DNA of 64,000 bases, taken from assembly GCF_029784155.1 (NCBI RefSeq), contig NC_073691.1:23915639-23979638 (forward strand). Direction: 5' to 3'. The notes beneath the pieces were generated by a model. That model saw only the letters and a program-made list of their open reading frames with translations. It ran no database searches and had not been told where the DNA came from. The position numbers and the translations under genes were made by a program. The stretch is from Uranotaenia lowii (lineage: Eukaryota > Arthropoda > Insecta > Diptera > Culicidae). Numbering within the stretch: position 1 is the first letter of the stretch; every line of letters starts with the position of its first letter. Shown in pieces: positions 1-11,284 of this stretch.

Positions 1-89
1 CTCGGCATGCGGTCAGCGATGATTTCAGCCGGGTCATGACTACCAGCCAAAAAGAGCTGGAGTCAACTGCAGTCCGTGAGCGGTTTAGG

Positions 90-705
90 ATGACTCCATT
101 GTCGAGGAGCATCTAAGTAGTGTGCGCCCAATTCCATAATTGAAGCTTCAAAGATTAGGCATCTTCTTCTGTATAGCGAAGCTCATGGGTTCGCCGCTAA
201 GTAGGAGTATCCGAAAAGTGCCACTTCCTACGAGGGAAACTGCGGGGATAAGACTTGACCTTTTTCGCAGCGAATCTTGTAGCAAGGGTGTAAACCACTG
301 TCAGGGAATGACCACGGGTAGGAATGAGTCGTAAGTTTTAAAGTCCCAATTTTGTGCCGTGACATGCGCGAGTCCAGGATACATCAAAGAACCAAGTCAA
401 AGGGAGAGAAGAAGAACGGACAACGTTCGGAGTAGACTGACCTCATCGGCAGGGACTGTCGAGTAGAGTGCGTCCGCTCCCACGGTCTGATGCTACAAGG
501 ATGAGGCGTCATCTTTTGCTTATTGGATGCCGTGAGAACGCTGCGTTCGTGAGTAGAATACTACATCTTGGAAAAGTATCAAGGTAGTGCGTTTCCTAAT
601 GATCGAAGCTGCGGGGATAAGACTAGATCATCATCGCAGTGGATCGTATTGCGAATGGGTTATTCCACGGTCGGGGAATACCCACGAGTAGGCTGAAAGC
701 ATTGA
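90..705. repeat. Two diverged tandem copies, period about 369 bp
   Basis: The block around 181-335 recurs at about 545-705: both contain TGCGGGGATAAGACT (241 and 610, giving an offset of 369), then a CGCAG-GATC/AATC stretch, a CCAC-GTC-GGGAAT stretch and CACG-GTAGG. The copies differ at many positions, so the duplication is old. Similar monomer pairs occur in the 5' ends of some LINEs, but nothing here proves that origin. Confidence 0.45.
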
Positions 706-766
706 AATCTTCAATGAAAAATCAGTTCATCTCTTAAACGGAGACACCGGACCAGGGCACACTTGG

Positions 767-1006
767 TTGTTCAAATTCTTAGGTAAAAAGAAATACAATA
801 ATTTACCTGACAATGCCCAAAAACGGGTAGAAAATAATTTAGCACTACCAGAAAACACCCAGAATAGGGTAGGTAGACCCAAAAAACAGACAACGGCGCA
901 ACTGCCGAGCATTGGGAGGTTTTTGCTACCTAGTAGTAGCTTACCTAACCCGGACAATATAAGGGAGGGAAACGATACACATTCATCAATCGAAAACGTT
1001 CACTGA
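767..1006 (+). pseudogene. Unrecognised short open frame with AT-hook-like motif
   Basis: This is an 80-codon open frame I do not recognise. It opens with a lysine-rich stretch and carries two copies of the motif LP(D/E)N(A/T)Q(K/N)RV at residues 13-21 and 27-35, then GRPKKQ at residues 36-41, which resembles an AT-hook. The internal protein-level repeat suggests the frame was once coding, perhaps the start of a retrotransposon ORF1, since it lies downstream of a tandem-repeated leader. It ends in a stop with no continuation in another frame that I can see. A chance frame remains possible. Confidence 0.22.
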
Positions 1007-1139
1007 AGAAGGTAGTAAGTTGCTATCGAAATACTGGTATATGAACTTTTCATTTACCGTGGTTGAATTAAAAGGAATCTTTCGATTGCTTTGATTAAGA
1101 TGTCAGGCTTCCCCAGGAAGAAAGGCTTGTGTGGTCAAC

Positions 1140-1385
1140 GTTTTCGGATTTCGAGTCGCAAAAGGAGAGATTAGGCCTAGATTCAAAAAGAGCAGGAGTA
1201 TGAGTGAAAGCCTCGAGTCGATACGAGAAGAGGTCAGATCCCGAATCGTCGGAGGAGAGATGAGGTCTTGATTTGTATAGAGGAGAAATCTGTGTACGGT
1301 TATTTAGAGTCATTGAGAAGAGATGTCGGTTTTCGAGTCGTTAGAGCAGAGTTCAGGCGTCGATTCGTAATGAGGAAAGGTATTG
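1140..1385. repeat. Degenerate tandem repeat of about 29 bp, roughly 8 copies
   Basis: Units begin with variants of TCGAGTCG (1147, 1211, 1334, with drifted forms at 1243 and 1361) followed by a purine-rich AGAGGAGAGATCAGG-like segment. Unit length varies from 27 to 31 bp. The repeat explains the short open frame on the opposite strand. Confidence 0.5.
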
Positions 1386-1740
1386 TTGAAAGTGGTCTCG
1401 TTTATGGGTTTTGCCTTGAAGCGCACTAGAGATCTTCCAATATTGAAGGATATTGTTAAACAATTCCAGGTGTGTGGCCCAAAGTGGACTTTACGGCGTA
1501 GAGGTTAGAATGAATCTTAACACATTGCATCATGAGTCGTCAATTGCACCAATGGACCCAGAGTTGCAAACTTGGCAGATTGGCATGGATGCTCATTAGG
1601 ACTAGGAATGTTCAAAAATATTTTAAGATTTTCGGATGACCCTCTTTATAGGGGGTCGCCGATACAAGACAAAATTGTTTTAACGATATTGATGTCATTA
1701 TACATCGGATTGTAATGAAAATTTGTACATGTGTGTCTTG
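1386..1740. other. No gene seen
   Basis: Neither strand carries an open frame or recognisable repeat. It separates the short tandem array from the 3' end of the LINE and may include further LINE 3' sequence. Confidence 0.4.
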
Positions 1741-1922
1741 AGGGACGGGCAATTAATTTCAGGTATTGATTTTTTTTTCGTCGTATTTTAAAACGACGTT
1801 TGTACATATTGAAAGAAAAGACATGTACATATTAAAATTAAACAAATGATACACTAAATTAAAAAGTTCACAACACTTGTCAATAGGGTGGTTTTGGCCA
1901 TAAGCAGTACGGTGGTGAGGAA

Positions 1923-4150
1923 TTAAAAAAAAAACTGACGTTGTCGAAGTGTTGTCGTTGGTACATAAATGTTAACACGTTGTAGAATGTAAGCACAGTC
2001 AATACGGTTGGTCAATGTGTCGAATATAAAACCTTGCTGCAGTTCGACGTGCCGCTTTTCGAGTGAGTTTAGGCATATCCGAGCACACCTTTCCTCGTAC
2101 GGTGGGAGTTGGATCGGGTCATTCCATTGAAGACGCCGTAGAGCGTATCTTAGGAAACATCGTTGAACTCGTTCAAGACGGTAGCATTCAAGCCCACACA
2201 TGGACAGCGTACTCCAGTATGCTACGTACTGAAGCACAGTATATGGGTTTCAATGCATAAACCTCATCAAAATCCTTGGTGTTCCGACGTAGGAATCCAA
2301 GAGCAGCAAATCCTTTTGCAGAAGTAAGTGCGTCATGTTCTGCAAATGTGAGCCTGTTATCGATCTTCACTCCTAGATCGAGAATAGACTGCACATTCTC
2401 CGGCCTAACTCCGGTTAGTTGATAGTCAAAATGGATCGTTCTTCTAGCACGAGAAAAGTTTATAATGTTACACTTTTTTACGTTTGCTAACATTCCGTTT
2501 AAGCGGCACCACTCATCTAGTCTAGCGATGTCAGCTTGCAGGGCCAGACAGTCAACAGTATTATGGATCTTTCGGAAAATGTTCAGATCATCGGCGTAGA
2601 GGAGTGTATCGGACTGAAATGTTGAGCACAGGTCATTCACGAATATTATAAACAGCAAGGGTCCGAGATGACTCCCTTGAGGAACTCCAGACGGTGTTGC
2701 AAACATCCGTGAGCGCGTGTTTCGTATCCTGGTGAAAGCTTGGCGGTCAGTTAGATATGAGGCAATCCACTCGCGTGTCCCCGGGAAACCTTTTCGATTC
2801 AGCTTTGCAACCGGTATTTTGTGCGGCACACGGTCGAAAGCTTTGGCAAAGTCAATATAAACTGAATCCACCTGACAACCTTTCTCCATACTTTTATTCA
2901 GTGAACTTACGTAGCACATCAAATTAGTAACTGTTGACCTTTTCTTGTCGAATCCATGTTTATATTCCGAGATCAAAGGTTTAACAGCGGCATACACTCG
3001 CTCGTGCATCAGAATTTCGAAGATTTTCGATATTGCATTTAAAATCGATATTGGCCGGTAGTTTTCCACGCTGTGAGCATTTCCAGACTTGTGTATCGGA
3101 GAAATAGCCGCAACTTTTCATGCATTGGGAAACGATCTTTCCGTTACCGATTGGTTAAGGATACTGCAGATCAGAGCGCATTAAGATGCAGCGCAATGTT
3201 TCAGTAGAGCGGGAGGTATTCTACCTGGACCAGAACCCTTGGAAGCATCAACTGTGGACAACTTTTCATAAATATCCTGTCCGGTGAAGCACGGCGAAGG
3301 CAAATTTACATTGTTAGATTGCAACGATGCGAGATAGTTGCAGTCTGTATCAATACCAGCAGAACAATACAAGTTTTGATAAAAGTCCGCGAACAAATTT
3401 TCCGATTCAGCTTGATTGGAAGCAGTGACACCATTGAAGCTAACATCTACGGGTACGGGGGCGTTTCATTTTCTGGCTTTAAAATACTCCCAAAATGAAG
3501 ATGGATCTCGTATGAAATTTTCTTCGAGTTAAGAGATATATTGTCGGTAGAGAAGGTCGTTTAGATGTTTGAATTCATTTTCCAAGTACCTCAAGTGATA
3601 TCTTAGAGCTTCTGTGCGATTCCTGTTGAAACTTTTGTGAACTTTACGTAGCTGGTTTCGTAGTCGTCGTAAATCGGGGTTCCACCAATGGCGAGAACAT
3701 CATCTTCGGGGACGCAGAGAGAGCTCACTTTGGATATGCAGCAAGTAGTGGACTCCTCCAGGGCGACATCCCGCGTGCGATCATGGGGAAGATACAACAC
3801 GCATACGTAGAGTTTTCGGTTGCCAAGATCGATGCGGGTTCACACAAGTTCCAAGTCGTGCTGGGAGTCATCGTCAATGAGCAGTGCGTGGAAATTGGAT
3901 TTAACAGCAATTTAAACTCCACCACCCAGTGGTCTTCTTGCTATTATTACCTACGGGTACTGCAGTCGTAACGAAAATAATGTAATCTGGTCCAAATATC
4001 TGACTCGAGATGGTACGGTCGTTCAGCCATGTTTCCGTGAAAGCGACGATGTTGTAGCAGGAACAAGAGCTGGCGAGCAGATAATCTGCTAGACAGGAGT
4101 TTATACCTCCGACATTCTGGTGTACATGATACTTGAATCATAAGATTCCA
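1923..4150 (-). pseudogene. LINE ORF2 remnant: endonuclease plus reverse transcriptase
   Basis: The protein would nick DNA and reverse-transcribe its own RNA. In order on the minus strand: an endonuclease start near 4135-4000 with NVGGIN and the diagnostic TETWL; more endonuclease near 3925-3690 (SNFHALLIDDDSQHDLELV, then VYLPHDRTRD and a GDFN-position residue run DDVLAIG), broken by stops; an abrupt junction near 3690 where WWNPDLRRLRNQLRK follows directly, meaning roughly the second half of the endonuclease is deleted; then the RT fingers and palm. The longest intact piece is 293 codons (3069-2188), with YIDFAKAFD (catalytic Asp at residue 73), SGVPQGSHLGPLLF (127-140) and YADD (158-161). 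A frameshift near 2195-2235 moves the C-terminal tail (LERVQRCFLRYAL) to another frame, which ends at 1923. The element is dead, but all RT catalytic residues survive. Confidence 0.8.
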
Positions 4151-4194
4151 TCTTAGAGCTAAAGGCTCGAACGCTAAGAAATCGGAGGAAAATG

Positions 4195-4800
4195 ATCAGG
4201 AGAGCCATACTTGCCTGAGCTCACAGGCTGGAGAACCACTAGGCCACAGACAAATTCAGGGCCGGGATGACTGATGACAATGACGGGAATCAGCGCGACT
4301 GAGTCGAAGAGCATAGGATCTTCGTTGGACCCGATACGTTGCGTCCCGGTTATAACGGCCCTACGCTTGTTGAGTTAGCAAGCGTAGAATGTTGATAGGC
4401 GTCAATGGTAGAAGCAGAGCTGTCCAAGGATTGGAATCGAAGGATTGACTCTTGAGTTCGGGGAACCTTGGGGAGCCTCGTCACCACAGACGAACTCAAA
4501 GCCGGGACAATTGACGGCGCTGGCTGGAAACGGCGCGACTGAGTCGAAGAACTCGCAGGTCCCCAAAAGGTCAAGCTCGGTGCGTCCTGGTGATGTCACC
4601 TAAGTCGAAGTGGCGGGTTCTCGAACAGAATGAATACTTGCCGTTGAAAACCGGTCGGAGAACCTCGTCACCGCAGTCGATTTCAGGCCCGAGGCGACTG
4701 AAGACGTTGGCAGGAATCAGCGCGACTGAGTCGAAGAGTTCGGAGGTCTCCAAAGTGATTAAACCGTTGCGTCCCGGGGTAGAAACCCTTGACGACGGAG
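4195..4800 (-). repeat. Three tandem copies upstream of LINE ORF2
   Basis: The core CGCGACTGAGTCGAAGA occurs near 4294, 4534 and 4721, giving spacings of about 240 and 187 bp. Each copy also has a GAGAACC/GAGCCTCGTCACC-ACAG start and a GTTGCGTCC or GTGCGTCC stretch. On the minus strand each copy can be read as LFDSVALIP followed by CGDEV/CGLVV, but in different frames, so it is now non-coding. The first copy contains a perfect 9-bp stem-loop (CTACGCTTG...CAAGCGTAG, 4361-4387). Tandem leaders of this kind can act as LINE promoters; that function is inferred. Confidence 0.6.
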
Positions 4801-4879
4801 ATGATGGGCTCGAGGATCCGATACAATTGTAGCAAACACTTGAGGCTGAGCCTGGAGGGACTTATTGTCGAAAAATGAT

Positions 4880-5340
4880 GGACTTTCAATATCAGCAATC
4901 ATTGGTGTGGTACAACCATTGCAGTGGTATAAAACTCCCGGAAGTTAAAGATGGAATGAGCAAGGTTACAGGCGGAAACGGGACAGCAGCTGTCGAAGGG
5001 TTTTTTTTATCCAGGATCCTCAAACTCTCTAAACAAAATTCCAGCGGGTAAAGTTCTAGGGGAAAGAGCGACGTCTTTGAGCTTGGGATCCACTGTTATT
5101 TTTCTTTTCGGTGGGAACTTTTACGCCAGCAACATCGGCACCCCCGCCCCTAACAAGATTAAGGGCAGCTTCTCAGATGTCGGAAAGCAGTTGACTAGAT
5201 CTAGTAATTCGAATTACTCATGAGCATTCAGCTTATCAGTTGGGTGCGTTTCTTTGTCGGGTTTTTCCCAGGGCTTTCCGATGTCCTTCTTTGCGGAGAC
5301 CGCGAGATTCTGACGCTGAAAACATATTAGCTTCGAAATT
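4880..5340 (-). pseudogene. Possible LINE ORF1 traces
   Basis: The minus strand shows protein-like runs in shifting frames, for example KFPPKRKITVDPKLKDVALS followed by PRTLPAGILFREFEDPG (about 5130-5020), without a start or a domain I can name. The location just upstream of the leader repeats of the LINE would fit ORF1. Stops and frame changes show it is broken. Confidence 0.25.
5194..5224. other. Three chained perfect palindromes
   Basis: ACTAGATCTAGT (5194-5205), GTAATTCGAATTAC (5204-5217) and CTCATGAG (5217-5224) overlap end to end. Each is a perfect inverted repeat. They could be binding sites or chance. Confidence 0.6.
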
Positions 5341-6464
5341 CATGACAATTCTCAATCCTTTTTGCACTGAGCAAGGAGAGCATTCATAAACTGGGGAAAA
5401 TAATCGGCTCAAATTGGTGAATTTAAACAGGATTCTTCAAAAACTTATCAAATCGAAGGTAGAAGTTATGTTTTGCTCGGTGGAAATGGAAAAACAATTT
5501 CATAATTATTTATGGATAAATCCTTATCATTGGCACAACTTTCAAAATCTCTAAGTATTTATTTGTCCAATTTTAAAATGAGATTTTCCACCTGGAGAAC
5601 AAGCGAGTAGTCCTGTACCCTCTACAGATAACCGTCAATGACAGGAAGCGATATATTAGCACCGCATCGGCACGCCACCATAGGCACCCGCTGGAATCAT
5701 TCAAGATATTAATGGATTAAGTGTTCCGACAACCTCTGCACGTTTGACCATTTGTTCTATTCTACCGACACTCAGCCAATCTAAACCAAGCCAAATCCTC
5801 GAACCGGAAACGGAACCGTAAACCAAACGAACCGAACCGGCTGCTGGTAATAATAAATATGTTACAGTTTATCTCCCTGGCGTGAAACAAATCATTCGAT
5901 TTACCGACGCAATGGTTGTTGTCCTTCTTCTGGTAGCCGGGGGTCATCTGGTTTGGTTTTCCTGTAGACACGAAAGGATGAACTTCGAGAAAATGGTGCA
6001 AATCACATAATGAAAATGATGACAAAACATAATTTCTTCGGGAGACCAGAAAAAAAAACCTACAACTCAATCTCAGCAAGCCGGCCTCTGTTGGCAGACC
6101 AGTATTAAGAATCGATTTATGGGCGCATTCAGAGTTCCATTCAGTTGGCCTCGCTCAGGGCCAACTGTGATCTGTGTGATTTATTTGCTTATTGCGATGG
6201 GGAAAGTCCGGCGGTGATTTTTCTTGCTGTGACCATAGAGGGGCGTTAAATGGTAAAAAATGGATCTAATTTTCCCAAGGCGACACATATTTCTGGTGTT
6301 TTGGCTTCCGGTGGAATTGGATGACATATCTGGGAGATTTCATCAGTTTGTGTGTTTGTTTTCTATACAAAAAAAAGTTCAAGATAGTAATAAGTAGATT
6401 TTTTAAAATATTACGTTAAAATATAAAAAAAAAATCATTGAGTAAATCCGTTGAGGATGAACAA
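5341..6464. other. No gene seen; probably single-copy non-coding DNA
   Basis: The region has moderate GC at 5600-6250 and turns AT-rich towards the satellite. A 105-codon frame on the minus strand (6079-5762) has no recognisable feature and overlaps a biased AACCGAACC-like stretch (5800-5840), so I treat it as chance. Confidence 0.45.
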
Positions 6465-6508
6465 AAGATAAAAGTTTTACCTTTTTACTTTTTGTCTTTT
6501 AACAATGT
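6465..6508 (+). repeat. Left copy of direct repeat bracketing the satellite
   Basis: AAAGATAAAAGTTTTACC, then a T-rich stretch and TTTTTGTCTT, matches 9403-9444. The two copies sit exactly at the edges of the satellite. Confidence 0.6.
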
Positions 6509-9402
6509 CCTTTCAATCCGCTTGATCTTAAATTAGAAAAAATATCAATGCTGTCCTCTTAACCGGCTTTATTCATAATATAGATTTAATGAAGTATTAA
6601 AGCTGTTGTCTCATCTCACATTTTCTTAGTTTCAATCTATCCGCTCGATTTGCTTCAAAGTTCAATCTTATCATAAGGCGTTCTCTCCACCGCTTGATCT
6701 ATAATTTGATAAGATACTAAAGCTGTCCTCTCGATCCACTTTTCCAAATTTCTAGTTTGTTTATTTTATTAACTCGTTTCATAGTTCAATCTTATTCCTA
6801 GCTATTCTCTTATCCCGCATGATTTTCAATATTTAAGAACATTTAAGCTGTACTTTTGACTCGCTCTAAAGTTCAATATAATCTCAAGCTGTCCTCTCAG
6901 TCCGCTTGATTAAGAATTTGATAAGATCTTTCGACCCACTTTTTTTCAAATTTCAAGTCGTTCTCACTTCAAAGTCCAATCTTATCTCACGCTGTCTTTT
7001 CAGCCTGCTTGATTTACAATCTGATTAGACATTTAAGCTGTCCTCTCACTTGATTAAAAATGTGATGAGGTATTAAGGCTCTCGACCCACTTTTCTTCGA
7101 GTTTCAACCTGTTCTCTCAACTCGCTTCAAAGTCCAATCTTATTTCAAGCCGTCCTCTCAACCCACTGGATTTTTAATTTCATGAGATATTGAAGCAGTC
7201 CTTTCGATTCTCTTTTTCCCAATTTCAAGCTGCTCTCTCGACTCGCTTAAAAGTTCAATTTTATTCCAAGCTGTCCTCTCAACCCACTCGATTAAGCTTT
7301 CCTCTTTACCCGCTTTAATCATGATTTGATAAGGTATTATTTAAAGCTGTTCGCGAGATGAGGCGTTTTCTTAATTTCAATCTGTCCTCTCGCTTTGTTT
7401 CAAAGTTCAATCTTATCTTAAAGCGTTCTCTCCACCGCTTGATCTATAATCTGATAAGATTCTAAAGCTGTCCTCTCGATCCGCTTTTCCAAATTTTTAG
7501 TTGTTTTTTTTTTTCGATTTGTTTCATAGTTCAATTTTATCCCAAGTAACTCTTTTATCCCGCTTGGTTTTCAATATTTTAAAAACATTTGATTTGTACT
7601 CTTGACTCGCTCTAAAGTTCAATATCATCTCAAGCTGTCCTCTAAGTCCGCTTGATTTAGTGTTTGATAAGATATTGAAGATGTACTCCTGACACACTTT
7701 TTTCCAAATTCTAAACCTGTTCTCACTTCAAAGTCCAATCTTATCTCACGCTATCTTCTGAGCCTGCGTGATAAACAATCTGATTAGAAATTTAAGCTGA
7801 CCTCTCAACCAACTTGATTCAAAATTTGATAAGGTCTAATACGTGTCAGTTGTCTTTCCGACTTTCTTCAAAATTCAATCTCATCTCAAGCTGTTTTCTC
7901 AATCTGTTTGATAAAAATTTCATAAGACGTTCCCTCTACTACCTTCTTCCAAATAGCAAACTGATGTTTTAAACTACTAGCCGTCCTCTCAACAAGCTAG
8001 ATCTACAATTCGGAAAGATATTTAAGCTGTCCTCTCGACCCACTTCTCTTCGAATTTCAAGTTGTCCTCTCAACTCGCTTCAAAGTTCGATCATGTTTCA
8101 AGCTGTCCTCCCAATCCACTCTATTTTTCCATACTTCAAGCTGTCCTCCCCACTCATTGCAAGGTTTAATCTGATCTCAAGCTGTCCTTTCAACCTGCTT
8201 GATTTTCAATGTGGTAAGATATTTAAGCTGTCCTTTTGTCTTTTTTTCTGAACCTCGAACTGTTCACTCGACTCGCTTCAAAGTTCAATTTCATCTCAAG
8301 CTGCCTTTTCATCCCGCTTGATTTTCAATTTGATAAGCTATTAAAACAGCTTGCTCGAGACGCTTTTTCATCAAATTTCAAGCTGTCTTCTCGACTCGCT
8401 TCATTGCTGAACCCTATCTCAAGCTGTCCTCTCAATCCACGTGATCTACTTGATTAAAGATGTACTCTCACTCTCTTCAAAGTTCAATCTTATCTTAAGC
8501 TGTCCTCTAAACAAGCTTACAATTTGATAAGATATTTCAGCTGTCCTCTCGACTCGCTCTTAAGTTCAATGTGATCTCTAGCTGTCGTATCAGTCCACTC
8601 GATCTACAATTTGATGAGATATTGAGGATGTCCTCTCGGCTCGCTTTTTCCAAATTCTTATCTGTCCTCTCAACTCGTTTCGAATATCACTTAATATTTT
8701 ATTTTCTCAACTCGCAGAATTTTTAATTTTATGAGGTATTGAAGCTGTCCTCTCGACTCTCTTTTTCCATATTTTTTTTTATCAACATTAAGGCTGTATC
8801 CTCGACTCGCTTCATAGTTGAACTTTATCTCAAGCTGTCCTCTCAACCCACTAGATTAACAATTTGATAAAACTTCCAAATTTCAAACTGGCCTCCCCAC
8901 TCATTGCAAGGTTTAATCAGATCTCAAGGTGTCCTCTAAATGTCGAGTAGTCCCTCTTGATGTTCAATGATGTAAGATATTTAAAATGTCCTCTTGCCAG
9001 TACTTTCTAAATATCGAAATGTTCATTCGATTCGCATCAAAGTTCAATCATAAGCTGTCTTTTCAACGCGCTTGATTTTCAATTTGAAAAGATATTAAAA
9101 CTGCTTTCTTTTTATCATATTTCAAGCAGTCCTTTCGATTCGCTTCATAGTTGAACCTTATGTCAAGCTGTCCTCTCAATCCGCTTGAACTACAGTACGA
9201 AAAGATGTTTAAACTGTTCTTTCGACATGCCTTTTTTTTTCTTGATGAGATATTCAAGATGTCCTCTCGGACCGCTTTTTTCCACATTGCAATCTGTCCT
9301 CTTATCTCTTTCGAATATCATTTGATATTTTATTTTTAAATCAAATGATTTAATATTCACCCAAATGAGAAATCTTTCAGCAAGATCCTAAAGATTTGAC
9401 TA

Positions 9403-9444
9403 AAGATAAAAGTTTTACCTTCTTTCGTTTTTTGTCTTCAACGA
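9403..9444 (+). repeat. Right copy of direct repeat bracketing the satellite
   Basis: It shares AAAGATAAAAGTTTTACC and TTTTTTGTCTT with 6465-6508, in the same orientation. This suggests that the array expanded inside a once-single segment or that unequal exchange duplicated the border. Confidence 0.6.
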
Positions 9445-9445
9445 T

Positions 9446-11170
9446 TTCCCGCATTGTTTTTCCTCGAGACTTCCGCTTTTAATCCCCAACAAATTGGCAA
9501 CGGTCCCGTGTCTAATCCCATCGATTTATCAACGATTCGCAAAAACCCGGGAAAAACTTCTGCACCGAATCTTCGATCCTTTGCTCTCCGTGGGGACAAT
9601 CATCCTTGCAACTGTGTTTGCTTTCCTTTTGCATATCGGATGAAGCAGATAGACACACACACACACACACACACACACGCGTCAAGCTTAGAGAAGAGGT
9701 AAAGTTTTGGGAAATGAATCCGACTTGGGAGAAAGTTAATTGAAGTTTATCGCCTGGGCTTAAATTGGGAATATATTTCATCCTTCAAACATGTGAAACT
9801 GAAACGGGATGTGATTTTGGAAATCTGCAAAAAATAAATGACAATCGATCAACGTGAGCCGGGCACCGGCAGCTGAGGCCAACTTCCTCACAGGAAACGG
9901 AAGTCAGAAACCAATTCAAACCCGGGTCCGGGAGGCACGTTTCTCGAACAAATGGTACTTGTGTTATAAGTTTGAATGGATGACTGAATGAATGGAGATT
10001 GTTCTCGAAACTCTTCCAACTCGTTAAGCAATCAAAGCAAGCGGCAGTAAAAACCACAGCCAAGCAAGCATTAGGCTACTTGCTGGCCAACTGCGATCGA
10101 GTTTCCGTTTGTGTTTGTTTTGGATATTTTATATTTTCATTCTTGTTTGAGGAGAAAAGTTTCGAGACGAAAGCAATAAATGGTGATTCGTACAGTCTCA
10201 ACCCATTCACACTTTTTTTGAGTCCGTCGTTCGGTTCTTTGGCTTCGAGTGGATTTGCATTACAATTGCTGGAACCATGCTAGTCGAGAGAGAAAAAAAA
10301 ATCAAACTCGTTGACCCAATTTTTGACGGTCGCCATATAAACAGGTTGAAAAATTTTCATCGGTGTCGTTTTTTCTCAATTTTAAAATACACAGGCCTTA
10401 CACAAACCACTATTTATCTTCACAAATGCAAACATATTGCCAAAGCTTAATTCAAACGAAACGAAAAGCCCCCTTCCCAGCACCGGAATAAAACGTGTGC
10501 GTAATTTTAATTGAAGTTTACTGCCATAATTGGATTCAATAAAATACACCTCAACCCTCTCGCGTACTTTCGTGGGTAGAAAATCCCTGCAACTGGAAAA
10601 TGTCGCCCATAATTGAGGCGATTAAGTGGGAATCGTTCGCGAGCGCACCCCTTTTCCGTTTTCAGCCCGGGACACTTTTGATCCGTTTGCAGCAAAACAA
10701 AAACGTCACTTTTACAACTGTTTCGCACCGACTGACTGTTTTCGGGACGCCATTTCCCCCGTTTGTCACAAAACATTTTCGCTGTCAGGATTAGAACAAT
10801 TTTAATCAAATTTAAAACATGTATACAGCTCTCCGGGGCGCGGGGGAAACAACGAACAGCTTTGTTGGGACTTCTGTTGATCCTGACAAATGAGACCGGA
10901 TTTTGGAGCACGGAATTTTCGCAAAGTGGAAATTTTATGCCCACCTTACCGCCTTCCATTCCCTTTACCTGTGACATTCGACAGATAGCGCTCGGTTTCA
11001 AACATATTATCATTAGCGAAGAAGATACTTGAGCCATCGCAAAGCTGGAGGGCTGAGTAGTAGGCTTTGCGACAACTGATATCTTTCACCTTGTGTTTTT
11101 CCTTCAAACGGGGAATGTGGATGAGATGCTGAAATTGATAAGTTATTCAGTGTCGTAGTAGGCTGCTGCT
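9446..11170. other. No gene seen; moderate-GC non-coding block
   Basis: Open frames of 80-176 codons exist on both strands, the longest on the minus strand at 11037-10507. Overlapping frames of similar size on the opposite strand, no domain, and no splice or promoter context make coding unlikely. The block may be intronic or regulatory. Confidence 0.4.
9652..9678. repeat. (CA)n microsatellite
   Basis: An uninterrupted run of about 13 CA dinucleotides follows AGATAGA. Confidence 0.95.
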
Positions 11171-11284
11171 GTCAGTTTCTTTTTTGCACTGAAGATAAGC
11201 TGTGGATAAACTCCACTGTTCAATACAAATGACAGAAGTGTCTTAATTTTGTCACAAAATTATCGCAAAAACATGCCACAATAG

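Larger units (their letters stand above)
1741..5340 (-). mobile_element. Degenerate non-LTR retrotransposon (LINE), CR1/Jockey-like group
   Basis: Reading on the minus strand, the order is ORF1-like traces (about 5340-4880), three tandem leader repeats (4800-4195), an endonuclease start (about 4140), a linker, a reverse transcriptase (3400-2190) and a C-terminal tail ending at 1923, followed by an AT-rich 3' segment to about 1741. This order is that of a two-ORF LINE. The clade is not certain: the SGVPQGSHLGPLLF signature and the LEYA-VWSP-like C-terminus fit the CR1/Jockey superfamily. Both outer limits are estimates because I could not find a target-site duplication or a poly-A tail. Confidence 0.6.
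6465..9445. repeat. Complex satellite: ~40-bp subunits in a ~745-bp higher-order repeat
   Basis: The array is built from subunits ending in variants of GCTGTCCTCTCRACYCGCTT, each followed by a linker: CAAAGTTCAATCTTATCTCAA, GATTTTCAATTTGATAAGATATTAAA or TTTCCAAATTTCAA. Three linkers in turn make a unit of about 120 bp. Several of these form a higher-order unit: GTTCTCTCCACCGCTTGATC occurs at 6680 and again at 7425 (offset 745), and CTCCCCACTCATTGCAAGG occurs at 8146 and 8893 (offset 747), with long colinear similarity around each pair. About four higher-order units fit the span. Short open frames inside (for example 8236-8457 and 9151-9339) are products of the repeat. Confidence 0.85.

Noticed and set aside
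5762..6079. 105-codon minus-strand frame
   Set aside because: The end is a simple FGLRFRFRFE run from an AACCGAACC-like stretch; nothing else supports coding.
6465..9445. CRISPR-like reading of the satellite (repeat plus varying linker)
   Set aside because: The linkers fall into three recurring types and the repeats drift; this is a eukaryotic higher-order tandem repeat, not a repeat-spacer array.
10507..11037. 176-codon minus-strand open frame
   Set aside because: No recognisable domain; plus-strand frames of 64 and 89 codons overlap it; no promoter or splice context. The length is possible by chance in a 64-kb window.
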